A stretch of 64,000 nt of DNA from Methanocorpusculum sp. (GTDB taxonomy: Archaea; Halobacteriota; Methanomicrobia; Methanomicrobiales; Methanocorpusculaceae), in contig DALTWF010000005.1 of NCBI GenBank assembly GCA_029987235.1, forward strand, positions 1 through 64,000. Reading direction: 5' to 3'. The notes beneath the pieces were generated by a model. It did not search any database, had not been told where the DNA came from, and worked only from the letters and a program-made list of their open reading frames with translations. This document shows, in pieces, positions 1-7,612 of the stretch (its first letter is position 1; each line of letters begins with the position of its first letter). Both the position numbers and the translations under genes were made by a program.

Positions 1-106
1 CATCATCAGCAGCTGCCCCCGCACCTGCCATAAGCAGCACGAGGACCACAGCAAACGCTGAAAGAATTACTTGTGTAACATTTCTGTTTACCATTTTTAT
101 TCCCAC
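1..106 (-). CDS. Secreted surface protein, N-terminal fragment (window edge)
   Basis: The window opens inside a leftward gene of which only the first ~35 codons are present. They encode a signal peptide (MVNRNVTQVILSAF..., hydrophobic core, then AGAGAAADD) identical to that of the complete gene at 1171-2466. The start may be the GTG at 106 or, more likely, the ATG at 94, which directly begins the signal peptide. A TATA-like stretch lies at about 147-156 on the same strand. The mature part lies outside the window, so it cannot be seen whether the two proteins stay alike beyond the signal peptide. The function is not recognised. Confidence 0.7.
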   Translation of the reverse strand, partial: MGIKMVNRNVTQVILSAFAVVLVLLMAGAGAAADD

Positions 107-419
107 TTCTTTTAACAGCGAATGTTTTATTACAAACGCCGTGGAAATAAAATACTAAGGGTTATAGACAACTGTCACTACCATTTTGCCGGATTCTTTG
201 CAATGGTACCTGGCAAAGTGATAGAAACCCTGTTCTCCTATTTTGATCTGAAATCGTTCCATGCAACTGGCATTTTGGGAATTCTGGAATTTCCCGCGCA
301 TCTGCTACAATTTCATATTAGCCCCCGCCCTATTTAAGAACTCGGTCGTAATTTTAGGGCAAATTTTAAGTCAAGTTTGCAATTTTCACTTTGTATTTAT
401 AACTTACTGTATAAAGAGT

Positions 420-439
420 GTCCCATCGGAAGATGGGAC
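420..439 (-). other. GGAA-loop hairpin, possible 3' end signal
   Basis: GTCCCATC and GATGGGAC form a perfect 8-bp stem around the loop GGAA. It lies 72 bases past the stop of the leftward gene at 511-1140, so it could be a 3' processing or termination structure. In the second repeat copy (2780-2799) two substitutions break the stem. No strong T tract follows, so the terminator role is weakly supported. Confidence 0.4.
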
Positions 440-510
440 GGGAAAATTACTGACCAGATTACGCGCGGTTCTGATATGCAAAATCCCCTCTGTAATATCC
501 TTTATCTTTC

Positions 511-1140
511 TTAGTTCAATGACGGATTTTCAACATACGCTGCTTTCATAATTTTTACCGGCAAATCCTGAATACCATATTTCTCCGCTGAATTCTTCAG
601 AGCAGTATAGAGTGCAAGCATTTCATCTTCAGTCGGAACAGAACCGTGAATTGGCGCTGGAGTAGCCACTCCGCCATTAACCCACAAAGGTTCAGTATAC
701 CTGTCTTTTACATATACGCAAACATTTCCATCACCAGTAATGTTGAAATAAGGTTGCTTTTCTCCAGAACCCCAGAGAATATTTGTCTGAGTGGTCCAGT
801 TGAAATAGATATCATCTATACCAGAAACATCCAGCCAACAGCTAAGAGTTGTTATACTGGTATTTGGAACGCCGAATTCCTTTAGACAAAAGACCTGATT
901 AATACCATACTGAGACAGATCATCCGTATAATGTCGATTCTGAAACAAATATGCTTTGGATTTCTGAGATAATTTAGAAGTATTATCTCCTGATTGCTGA
1001 GATGTATTATCTTGTGCAAATGTCTTGTTTCCACTTTTTTCCTCACCAACTACTGGTGAAAAAATAGCAATTCCTACAGCAAAAAAAAGAGCAGCAGTAA
1101 TAATTACTGCAAGCAGAATAGTACGAATTCTGTCATTCAT
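511..1140 (-). CDS. Membrane-anchored extracellular protein, unknown function
   Basis: This 209-residue protein has one N-terminal membrane helix (about residues 7-29, ILLAVIITAALFFAVGIA) and then a polar domain that should face outside. The first 60 outside residues are Ser/Thr/Asn/Gln-rich. Several N-glycosylation sequons are visible (NKT, NTS more than once, NWT, NIT), as expected of an archaeal cell-surface protein. It starts 30 bases after the stop of the secreted-protein gene 1171-2466 and probably shares its transcript. No enzyme motif or known family is recognised. It lies inside the 2.36-kb unit flanked by the direct repeats, so recombination between them would remove or copy it. Confidence 0.7.
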   Translation of the reverse strand: MNDRIRTILLAVIITAALFFAVGIAIFSPVVGEEKSGNKTFAQDNTSQQSGDNTSKLSQKSKAYLFQNRHYTDDLSQYGINQVFCLKEFGVPNTSITTLSCWLDVSGIDDIYFNWTTQTNILWGSGEKQPYFNITGDGNVCVYVKDRYTEPLWVNGGVATPAPIHGSVPTEDEMLALYTALKNSAEKYGIQDLPVKIMKAAYVENPSLN

Positions 1141-1170
1141 TTTAATTTAATTCAAATCCTCACATATTAA

Positions 1171-2466
1171 TCATTTTACATTTGTTCCACACTTATGGGT
1201 CGTTTCCACTTCTCCTTGGGAATTCCACTGACTTGAGGTTGAGACATATTTTACGTTTTCATTATATGCCACATCCTTTCTCAAAACATTAATCGGTTTT
1301 GCAAATCCCCCATAGATTGTTCGAACTAATTTATCTTCAATTCTACATTCCACATTTACATAACTATTTGTGTTTTTAATATAAAGTTCAGAAGATGGAT
1401 CTATTGCTTTTATATATTGACTTTTTGTAGAATCAACATACTGACCATAATTTGTACATCTTCCATTTACAGGATTAATCAATGCACCATAGTATCCCCA
1501 GTCTTGAATGAGGAACTGATACTCGAGATAATTTGTTCCGGTAAATTCTGTGGGAACGACAAAAAATTCATTTCCATTGCCCCCATGCTTCCAGTCATTT
1601 TTATCATATATAACTAACCATGCTTTTGGAATATTATTATTTGCTGAATTTACATCATAAATAATTTCACAAAGGTCACCATCGCCATTTAAATAAATTT
1701 CAGTTTCTTGATAAGCTGTATAATCCTTGTTTGTGATTCCAGAAGTTGTTCCTTTATATATCCTGCCACTTAATCCAGTTAAAATGTCTCTTGATGTTTT
1801 TGGAAAGTACCGTGTTCTTTCAGTATAAGGATAAGTAACTCCAACAACACTATTTGCCATTACTGAATCATCAAGTCCAAGTAATTTGCTTTTCCAATTC
1901 TGAAGTTCTTCATATGTAGAGAATGAAAGACGGTCGATTTTTTCAATAAAATCACTTTTGGATACTTTCATAAGTGCATTCTCATTGTCGAAATGTCTGA
2001 ATAAATCTTCAGAACCTGTGATGGTCACATATCCATCATTATATTCACATTCTAGAAGAATAAGAGGCGCCCATAATACAACAACTCCCTTGTTTTTAGA
2101 GATTGAGCATGCTTTTACTGTATCTGCAGGAATTGATGCAGTAGTCAGAGCAGGAATGTCATAGTGTGTTAGCCTATTTTCAGGAATAGTTATTGTTACA
2201 GTTCCTTTAATTTTAGAGTCAAGGCGTGAAAACACGTTTCCCTGCAATGATTTGAACTCATCTTCATCAAGAATGAGTAATACAAAATCAGTTGTTTCAT
2301 CAAGTGCTAAGCCATTAACTATTTCATCAGTATTACTACTGGTAGCAATCATTGTTTTTACATCATCAGCAGCTGCCCCCGCACCTGCCATAAGCAGCAC
2401 GAGGACCACAGCAAACGCTGAAAGAATTACTTGTGTAACATTTCTGTTTACCATTTTTATTCCCAC
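1171..2466 (-). CDS. Secreted surface protein, unknown family
   Basis: About 430 residues with a clear Sec signal peptide (hydrophobic core AFAVVLVLLMAGAGAAA) and a likely cut after the Ala run near residue 33. No C-terminal membrane helix is visible, so the product is secreted or held by other means. The mature part is rich in Tyr, Asn, Ser and Thr, has a few Cys, and matches no family I recognise. The start could be GTG 2466 or ATG 2454; the ATG gives a standard signal peptide. Its first codons and upstream region repeat those at the left edge of the window, marking a paralogous pair with shared control DNA. Confidence 0.75.
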   Translation of the reverse strand: MGIKMVNRNVTQVILSAFAVVLVLLMAGAGAAADDVKTMIATSSNTDEIVNGLALDETTDFVLLILDEDEFKSLQGNVFSRLDSKIKGTVTITIPENRLTHYDIPALTTASIPADTVKACSISKNKGVVVLWAPLILLECEYNDGYVTITGSEDLFRHFDNENALMKVSKSDFIEKIDRLSFSTYEELQNWKSKLLGLDDSVMANSVVGVTYPYTERTRYFPKTSRDILTGLSGRIYKGTTSGITNKDYTAYQETEIYLNGDGDLCEIIYDVNSANNNIPKAWLVIYDKNDWKHGGNGNEFFVVPTEFTGTNYLEYQFLIQDWGYYGALINPVNGRCTNYGQYVDSTKSQYIKAIDPSSELYIKNTNSYVNVECRIEDKLVRTIYGGFAKPINVLRKDVAYNENVKYVSTSSQWNSQGEVETTHKCGTNVK

Positions 2467-2830
2467 TTCTTTTAACAGCGAATGTTTTATTACAAACGCC
2501 GTGGAAATAAAATACTAAGGGTTATAGACAACTGTCACTACCATTTTGCCGGATTCTTTGCAATGGTACCTGGCAAAGTGATAGAAACCCTGTTCTCCTA
2601 TTTTGATCTGAAATCGTTCCATGCAACTGGCATTTTGGGAATTCTGGAATTTCCCGCGCATCTGCTACAATTTCATATTAGCCCCCGCCCTATTTAAGAA
2701 CTCGGTCGTAATTTTAGGGCAAATTTTAAGTCAAGTTTGCAATTTTAACTTTGTATTTATAACTTACTGTATAAAGAGTGTCCCATCGGAAGATAGAGCG
2801 GGAAAATTACTGACCAGATTACGCGCGGTT
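2361..2830. repeat. Direct repeat copy B of surface-gene 5' region
   Basis: This is the second copy of the segment at 1-470. It holds the start of the gene 1171-2466 and its upstream control region. On the minus strand a TATA-like stretch lies at about 2507-2516, and another (TTATAAATA) near 2755-2765. It ends next to the stop of the helix-turn-helix remnant at 2853, so the duplicated block was inserted or expanded here. Confidence 0.95.
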
Positions 2831-2852
2831 TCATGCTGCCGGGAAAAACAGA

Positions 2853-3077
2853 TTATTTCCGGCTAATTTTCCACAACCCCGACCTGGTATCTTTTGGCAG
2901 CACAACAGTCAGCATCTCATCACCTGATGCCAGTTCATGAAGACAGCGTGCGATCTGATACGAATTAAAACCGAGAGTTCCTGCAATATCCTTTGCTTTT
3001 ATTAATAAATATCTGTTTTTGTATTTTCCAAAAGATACGCATACACCGTACCCCTCACGAATATATGAGCTGCCGGC
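2853..3077 (-). pseudogene. HTH-domain reading frame without start codon
   Basis: An open frame of 75 codons continues past the response-regulator stop in another frame. It reads KAKDIAGTLGFNSYQIARCL then HELASGDEMLTVVLPKD and ends SGLWKISRK. This looks like a winged-helix DNA-binding domain: an AKDIAG..LG..S..IAR recognition helix followed by a beta wing. No ATG, GTG or TTG lies at its beginning, and it overlaps the last ~25 codons of the response regulator. The simplest reading is one receiver-HTH gene broken by a frameshift near 3005-3060, where an A5 run occurs. A programmed shift, or two originally separate genes, remain possible. Confidence 0.5.
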
Positions 3078-3484
3078 TTATTCTCCGGAACCGAATCTCC
3101 ACCCGATTTCGAACGCAGGTTTTCCAGTTCCAAAACATTTGCAACACGGGTTTTCAAAACATACGACGAATACGGCTTGGTGATAAAATCCGCAACACTA
3201 TTATAAAACCCAACATCCTGAGTCTCAAGATTCTGGTCTCCGGTGGCAATAATTACCGGAATACGACTCCATACAGGAGTATTTTTAATATGGTGAAGAA
3301 AAGTCAGACCATCCTCATCCGGCATAAAAATATCGAGCAGAATTAAATCAGGGATGGCTTGATTTAGCCATGCATACGCTTCTTCCGCATTTGAAACACA
3401 TGTAACATCATATTCTTTGGAAAGTGCATTATTTGCCATCGTATGAAAAAACGAGGCATCATCAATTACAAGTATTTTCTTCAT
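3002..3484 (-). CDS. Response regulator receiver protein
   Basis: A two-component receiver domain of about 160 residues starting at MKKILVIDDASFF. The paired acidic residues (IDD), the phosphoacceptor Asp in DLILLDIFMP, the Thr/Ser site in PVIIATGD and the Lys in FITKPYS are all present, so it should accept phosphate from a histidine kinase. I chose ATG 3484 rather than the upstream start at 3547 because receiver domains begin right at this point. The last ~25 residues (VRGTVYAYLL...) look non-native and match a frame change into the helix-turn-helix sequence at 2853-3077. No kinase gene is adjacent. Confidence 0.8.
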   Translation of the reverse strand: MKKILVIDDASFFHTMANNALSKEYDVTCVSNAEEAYAWLNQAIPDLILLDIFMPDEDGLTFLHHIKNTPVWSRIPVIIATGDQNLETQDVGFYNSVADFITKPYSSYVLKTRVANVLELENLRSKSGGDSVPENKPAAHIFVRGTVYAYLLENTKTDIY

Positions 3485-3570
3485 ATTCTGTGATGGAACT
3501 GAATTAGTATTCAATTCTAATCTGCTTTGTTGCACATATAAATTCACTCAGAAACAACATAAGATTTCTT

Positions 3571-3750
3571 ATAAAAACTCATTCATAAAAAACCTACCCG
3601 TAAAATTTACCCGGAAAAAACCTGACTGACTAAATTTCAGCTAAAAAAAGAACCGGTGACATTTTTCAAACCAAAAAACAACCCGGTGACCATCCCCAAC
3701 CTGAAAAAATACCCGCCGGATATTTTTCAGGAAAAATACACCAAACCACC
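3571..3750 (-). repeat. Degenerate 30-nt tandem repeat array 1
   Basis: Six consecutive 30-nt units begin at 3571, 3601, 3631, 3661, 3691 and 3721. On the plus strand most have a T/C-rich start, an A tract of 5-7, and an end near CCCGGTGAC (GGTGAC at 3655-3660 and 3685-3690, CTGACTGAC ending at 3630, CCGCCGGA ending at 3720). On the minus strand each unit is a GTCACCGGGT-like box plus a T tract. The array fills the gap directly 3' of the leftward protease gene, whose stop is at 3757, and upstream of the response regulator. Related arrays lie at 16197-16316 and 26077-26197. Confidence 0.75.
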
Positions 3751-3756
3751 CCTGCA

Positions 3757-5061
3757 TCAGAATTTACACATCACCATTATCACAAATACCAGAATAAACA
3801 CAATCACCCACGTAACCGAACTGCACAGCATCCGCGCAGTTTCATCAGCCATACCAACCTTCGCCCCGATTTTTCTGACAACCTCCCTTAACATCTGCCC
3901 CCCGTCACAGATACCAAGCGGCAAAGCATTGACAATACCAACCATAATATTCAGCCACGAACACCAGAACAGAAGATGCACAACCTCCCAGAAACCCGCA
4001 AACGGAGCCGCAAGAATCAGCGGATCAGGCGAATCCGCAGTAAGGAAAGAATACGCACTCGGACCGCTCACCGCAGCAAACGGCAAAGCCGAAAAAGTCA
4101 TAAACGAACTAAAAACACCCGCCGGTGAATCAGGATGCCCGAGAACATACAGCGAATTCGTAATTACCGCCGGATCTGCGAAATACACACCAAGAAAACC
4201 AACCCCCGGCTTATTCGGATTTTCCCCAAGCGTAACCAGATACTCACACGGCTCACCCTTATACATACCTGAAATTACCACCTGCTCACCGGGTGCAAGC
4301 GAACCAAGAACAGCCGAAGTATCATTCACAGAATTAATCGGCACACCATTCATTTCATAAACAATAGTATTCGGCGAAATACCTGCCATCTGCGCAGGAT
4401 ACCCCTCATAAACACCATAAATATACGGATGATCCCCCGGAACAACAAGCCCGAGCAGCAGAACCAGAACCAGAAGACAGACCGCACCAAGAAACAGATT
4501 ATTCGTAATCCCCGCCGCAAACATCCTAAGCTTCGTTGCAAGAGACGACCTTTCCACATCTTCATCATCAGGCTCGACAAACGCACCAATCGGAACAACC
4601 AGTGCCAGAATACCTGTAGACTTAACCCGGATGTTTTCCGCACGGGATAAAATACCATGCCCGCACTCATGAATCACCAGCGAAATCAGAAGAGAAATCC
4701 AGACCGCAAACGTAGACGGAATATACTGATTCACCCCCGGAATCAAAAGCAGATTCTGCGGCGTAATTGCAGACGTTTCCGGCTGAAAAACCATAATAAT
4801 AACTACAGTGAAAACAACCTCCGCCGTAATAAAAACCGCACACAATACCGTCAGAATTACCCCAAGATTCGCATACGCAATAAGAATCTTCTTCGGCTTT
4901 GAAAGCCGGTCAAAAATACCCGTGTGCTTCGTCTTAATCATCAGACACGGACCCATGAAATCAAACGTATCCGGCAGCCACTTCCGGGTTTTGATGGCAT
5001 AACATAAACACGCATACGCCATAACCGCAAGAATCACCCAGATAAGCCAGTCCAGTTCCAT
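3757..5061 (-). CDS. Site-2 protease family M50 metalloprotease with PDZ domain
   Basis: A 434-residue integral membrane protease. It carries the zinc-binding HExxH motif as HECGH (residues 131-135) inside a membrane helix. A PDZ-like segment follows (about 210-280, VYEGYPAQMAGISPNT...), and the third zinc ligand motif appears near the end as NALPLGICDGG, equivalent to the family's NPDG. M50 enzymes cut substrate proteins within the membrane and often release regulators; the substrate here is unknown. Six or more membrane segments are visible. It lies 39 bases downstream of rnhB on the same strand and is followed by the 30-nt array. Confidence 0.88.
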   Translation of the reverse strand: MELDWLIWVILAVMAYACLCYAIKTRKWLPDTFDFMGPCLMIKTKHTGIFDRLSKPKKILIAYANLGVILTVLCAVFITAEVVFTVVIIMVFQPETSAITPQNLLLIPGVNQYIPSTFAVWISLLISLVIHECGHGILSRAENIRVKSTGILALVVPIGAFVEPDDEDVERSSLATKLRMFAAGITNNLFLGAVCLLVLVLLLGLVVPGDHPYIYGVYEGYPAQMAGISPNTIVYEMNGVPINSVNDTSAVLGSLAPGEQVVISGMYKGEPCEYLVTLGENPNKPGVGFLGVYFADPAVITNSLYVLGHPDSPAGVFSSFMTFSALPFAAVSGPSAYSFLTADSPDPLILAAPFAGFWEVVHLLFWCSWLNIMVGIVNALPLGICDGGQMLREVVRKIGAKVGMADETARMLCSSVTWVIVFILVFVIMVMCKF

Positions 5062-5100
5062 GTGTTTCTATACTTATTTGCTCCCGAAAGATAAGAGCAT

Positions 5101-5751
5101 TTAGAAAAAGTCAGTCAGATTTTTCTGCCTGCACCGCGACAGGGCTTCACTTACCGTCTTCCAGGATTTACGCGCGCACGAAGGCGCCTCCCCATGCATT
5201 CTGATATATTCTTCCAGAAACCGGATCGTCTGCGGGTCCGAAGGATACCCGCTCCCGATATCGCCGAACTCTACCTTTAACTCCTCAACCAGCCGGTCCC
5301 GCGTAACCTTGGCAATAATACTTGCCGCACCCACAATCAGATATTTGTCATCGGCCTTATGCTCCGAAACAACCTCGGCAGAAACACCTGATGCAGAAAT
5401 CACATTCACCCCGAACCGCTTTGCATTGACATCGCATGCATCCAAAAAGACCTTGTCCGGCCGCAGCGCCCGCACAACCTCCGCATGACACGACACCGTA
5501 AACGCATTCATTGTCGAAGGTCGCGCATCAATCTCCTGCGGGCTTTTTACTACAGTATAATATTTGTATGACGAGGTAAGATGCGCAAAAATCTCCTCAC
5601 GCTTTTTTACCGTAAGCTGCTTGGAATCCTTAATGCCGAGATTTTCAAGCGATGAAACATCCTCAACGAGAATCCCCCCTGTAACCATCGGTCCAAAAAC
5701 CGGACCTTTTCCCGCTTCATCAACACCGCACAGCAACATCTGCATATACAT
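5101..5751 (-). CDS. rnhB: Ribonuclease HII
   Basis: A 216-residue enzyme that removes RNA from RNA-DNA hybrids and single ribonucleotides from DNA. The family signature is clear: GVDEAGKGPVFGP with the catalytic Asp-Glu pair at 11-12, a third Asp in FLDACD, and SIIAKVTRD. The protein ends in QKNLTDFF, which fits the PCNA-interacting consensus Q-x-x-L-x-x-F-F, so it is probably tethered to the sliding clamp. The start could also be the Met at residue 5. It is divergent from trkA, with ~45 bases between them. Confidence 0.93.
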   Translation of the reverse strand: MYMQMLLCGVDEAGKGPVFGPMVTGGILVEDVSSLENLGIKDSKQLTVKKREEIFAHLTSSYKYYTVVKSPQEIDARPSTMNAFTVSCHAEVVRALRPDKVFLDACDVNAKRFGVNVISASGVSAEVVSEHKADDKYLIVGAASIIAKVTRDRLVEELKVEFGDIGSGYPSDPQTIRFLEEYIRMHGEAPSCARKSWKTVSEALSRCRQKNLTDFF

Positions 5752-5795
5752 TCACATGGAAGAACTATAATACCTTTCAAATCAAATCTTATGTA

Positions 5796-6452
5796 ATGTA
5801 TCTTATAGTTGTAGGGCTCTCCGGAATCGGCAAAAGCCTGGCGGGGCTCGCTGCAGAAAGCGGGCACTCTGTTGTGGTAATTGACCGGGACGAAGACAAA
5901 TGCAATGAAATATTAGACACAAACGACCTGCTTGCAATAACCGGAAATGCAACCGACAAAAGCGTTTTGGAAGACGCCGGTATCGACCGGGCGGATTCAC
6001 TGGTTGCAGCAACAAGCAATGATGCGCTCAATCTTATGGTCTGCTGGCTTGCCAAAAAATATGCGGTGAAAAACGTAGTATCCATTGTAAACCAGAAGGA
6101 ACACGCAGAACTTTTCCGCGAAGTCGGCGTAAAAATCAGCGAAAGCCCAGACGAGATTGTGGCACGCAGTCTGTTTATGTGGGCGCAAAGTCCTGATACG
6201 CAGCTTCTTGCATCAATTGAGGGGGGAAGCATTTTTGAAACAACCGTGTCCGATGGTGCAAAAGGTGCGGACAAATCCATCTGTGATATTGCATCGCCGA
6301 AAGACATGCTCTATATTGCAATAAAAAGAGGGGGCAAACTCATTATTCCGTCCGGAACGGTTGTATTTATGCCGGGGGATGTAATTACCGTCTTTACCAG
6401 AAAAGAGACGGAAACCAAATCCGTTGAGTTCATGAACGAACAGTTCCATTAA
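5796..6452 (+). CDS. trkA: TrkA-type potassium uptake regulatory protein
   Basis: A 218-residue cytoplasmic subunit that binds NAD(H) or nucleotide and gates a Trk/Ktr-type K+ channel. The N-terminal Rossmann RCK domain starts YLIVVGLSGIGKSLA and has the acidic nucleotide-ribose ligand in VVVIDRDEDKC. A TrkA-C domain occupies roughly 130-215 (GGKLIIPSGTVVFMPGD...). No membrane subunit (TrkH) is adjacent in this window. The gene runs rightward from a short divergent promoter shared with rnhB. Confidence 0.88.
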   Translation: MYLIVVGLSGIGKSLAGLAAESGHSVVVIDRDEDKCNEILDTNDLLAITGNATDKSVLEDAGIDRADSLVAATSNDALNLMVCWLAKKYAVKNVVSIVNQKEHAELFREVGVKISESPDEIVARSLFMWAQSPDTQLLASIEGGSIFETTVSDGAKGADKSICDIASPKDMLYIAIKRGGKLIIPSGTVVFMPGDVITVFTRKETETKSVEFMNEQFH

Positions 6453-6532
6453 ACTCAGTTTTTATTTTTTTTAATAATTTTTAACAATAAATCTGTAAAA
6501 AAAAAGGTGTCAACAGAAAGGATAAGTCAGGA

Positions 6533-7612
6533 TTATCCTAACTCGTCCCATCCTCCTCCGCCGCGGCGTCTGATAATAAAGATGACGCCGACAACTACTG
6601 CTGCAACTCCTAATACAATCAGGAGAACCCACCAGTACTGCAGGAATTGCGGAGCAGACTCTGACTTGATAAGATACTCATTTGCCTGTGCATTGAGATC
6701 TTCAGCCGCCTGCAGCGTCTGCCTGCAGTCCGGAATACCGTTATTGTTGTATTCCGTGTTTAACAGGTTGTAGTTGCTTGATACCTCTGTCAGTTTCGAG
6801 GTAAGAATAGTGGCTTCATTTGTCCAGTTTTTCTCAAGAAGCTGATCGATAATACCTTTTATTGACGATATGTCGCTGTAAATCCTGTCCAGAGCAAGCT
6901 GTGCAAGACCGCGGCCTGCACTTTCTACTGCTTTTTCAGCATTGTCAAGTGCAGTATATGCAGCATTCAGGTTGTTTGATGCAAGATAGGTCTCTGCATT
7001 CTTCAGATACGATTCAGCAGAGGCAATTTTGTCAGTGGCTGCAGTTACGTCAATGCCGAATGTAGCATAAAACACCGACTCATCTTTAATTGTAGCGATT
7101 TCAGCACGCAGTGCTGCTATCGATGCGGTAATTGTTGCAGGATTATAAACCGTCTGTTCCGGAGTGGAATAGGTTGAAAGATCGCTTGCTTTTCCTCCGG
7201 ACTGGATAATTGTCGCAGCTCTGATTTTATTGCCGGCTAAATCATTTCCGACCTTTCCGTTCATGGTGATTTTTAATGAATAGGGATCATCATACGTATT
7301 AGTCCAGAATTCCGCCGGCGATGCAGTTTTTCCGCTCAAATCCAGATACGTCATTGTAATACCGCCCATTACAAGATCAACATGCCATGATGCCTTTTCC
7401 AGAGGGGTGGTAAAACTGAAGGATGCCTCAGAACTCTTTGGAACATCAATAGTGATTACAGCCGAAACAGTGTCACCCGGGCTTAATGAACCGCTTGGAT
7501 TTACGGTTACTTTCGATGAATCAACGGTAAATGCTGCCGCGCTTCCGATGCAGAATCCTGCAATCAGAAGCACTGCGAGTATTGCGTATAGTACTTTTTT
7601 CATGTATTTCAC
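6533..7612 (-). CDS. Membrane-anchored coiled-coil exported protein, CetZ partner candidate
   Basis: A 359-residue protein with a signal peptide (AILAVLLIAGFCIGSAAAF), a beta-rich first third resembling a cohesin- or archaellum-like extracellular domain, and then long Ala/Leu/Glu helices (about 160-310) likely to form coiled coil. One C-terminal membrane helix (WWVLLIVLGVAAVVVGVIF) is followed by a short cytoplasmic tail RRRGGGGWDELG. Its GTG start overlaps the CetZ stop by four bases (GTGA), so the two are made together; ATG 7603 is an alternative start. Its membrane topology would put the basic, Trp-containing tail next to the cytoskeletal protein. The family is not recognised and the interaction is inferred. 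Confidence 0.7.
   Translation of the reverse strand: MKYMKKVLYAILAVLLIAGFCIGSAAAFTVDSSKVTVNPSGSLSPGDTVSAVITIDVPKSSEASFSFTTPLEKASWHVDLVMGGITMTYLDLSGKTASPAEFWTNTYDDPYSLKITMNGKVGNDLAGNKIRAATIIQSGGKASDLSTYSTPEQTVYNPATITASIAALRAEIATIKDESVFYATFGIDVTAATDKIASAESYLKNAETYLASNNLNAAYTALDNAEKAVESAGRGLAQLALDRIYSDISSIKGIIDQLLEKNWTNEATILTSKLTEVSSNYNLLNTEYNNNGIPDCRQTLQAAEDLNAQANEYLIKSESAPQFLQYWWVLLIVLGVAAVVVGVIFIIRRRGGGGWDELG

Larger units (their letters stand above)
1..470. repeat. Direct repeat copy A of surface-gene 5' region
   Basis: Bases 1-470 recur at 2361-2830 (offset 2360) with only about four substitutions, near 387 and 435-438. The shared segment covers the first codons of a secreted-protein gene plus ~365 bp upstream. 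Similarity stops abruptly after 470/2830; the left end lies outside the window. Such identity in non-coding DNA points to recent duplication or ongoing gene conversion. Confidence 0.95.

Noticed and set aside
122..337. A 71-codon plus-strand frame repeated at 2482-2697
   Set aside because: It appears twice only because it lies in the duplicated upstream DNA. Composition is not protein-like, no ribosome site is present, and it runs against the surface gene's promoter.
3571..3750. CRISPR array
   Set aside because: The 30-base period is tempting, but the repeats are too variable, no unique spacers separate them and units follow each other directly. No true CRISPR array is seen in the window, even beside cas1.
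5789..6307. Long minus-strand frame opposite trkA
   Set aside because: Ser/Arg-rich shadow of trkA codons with no recognisable domain. The same holds for the large opposite-strand frames at 13998-14645, 15024-15797 and 55579-56277.
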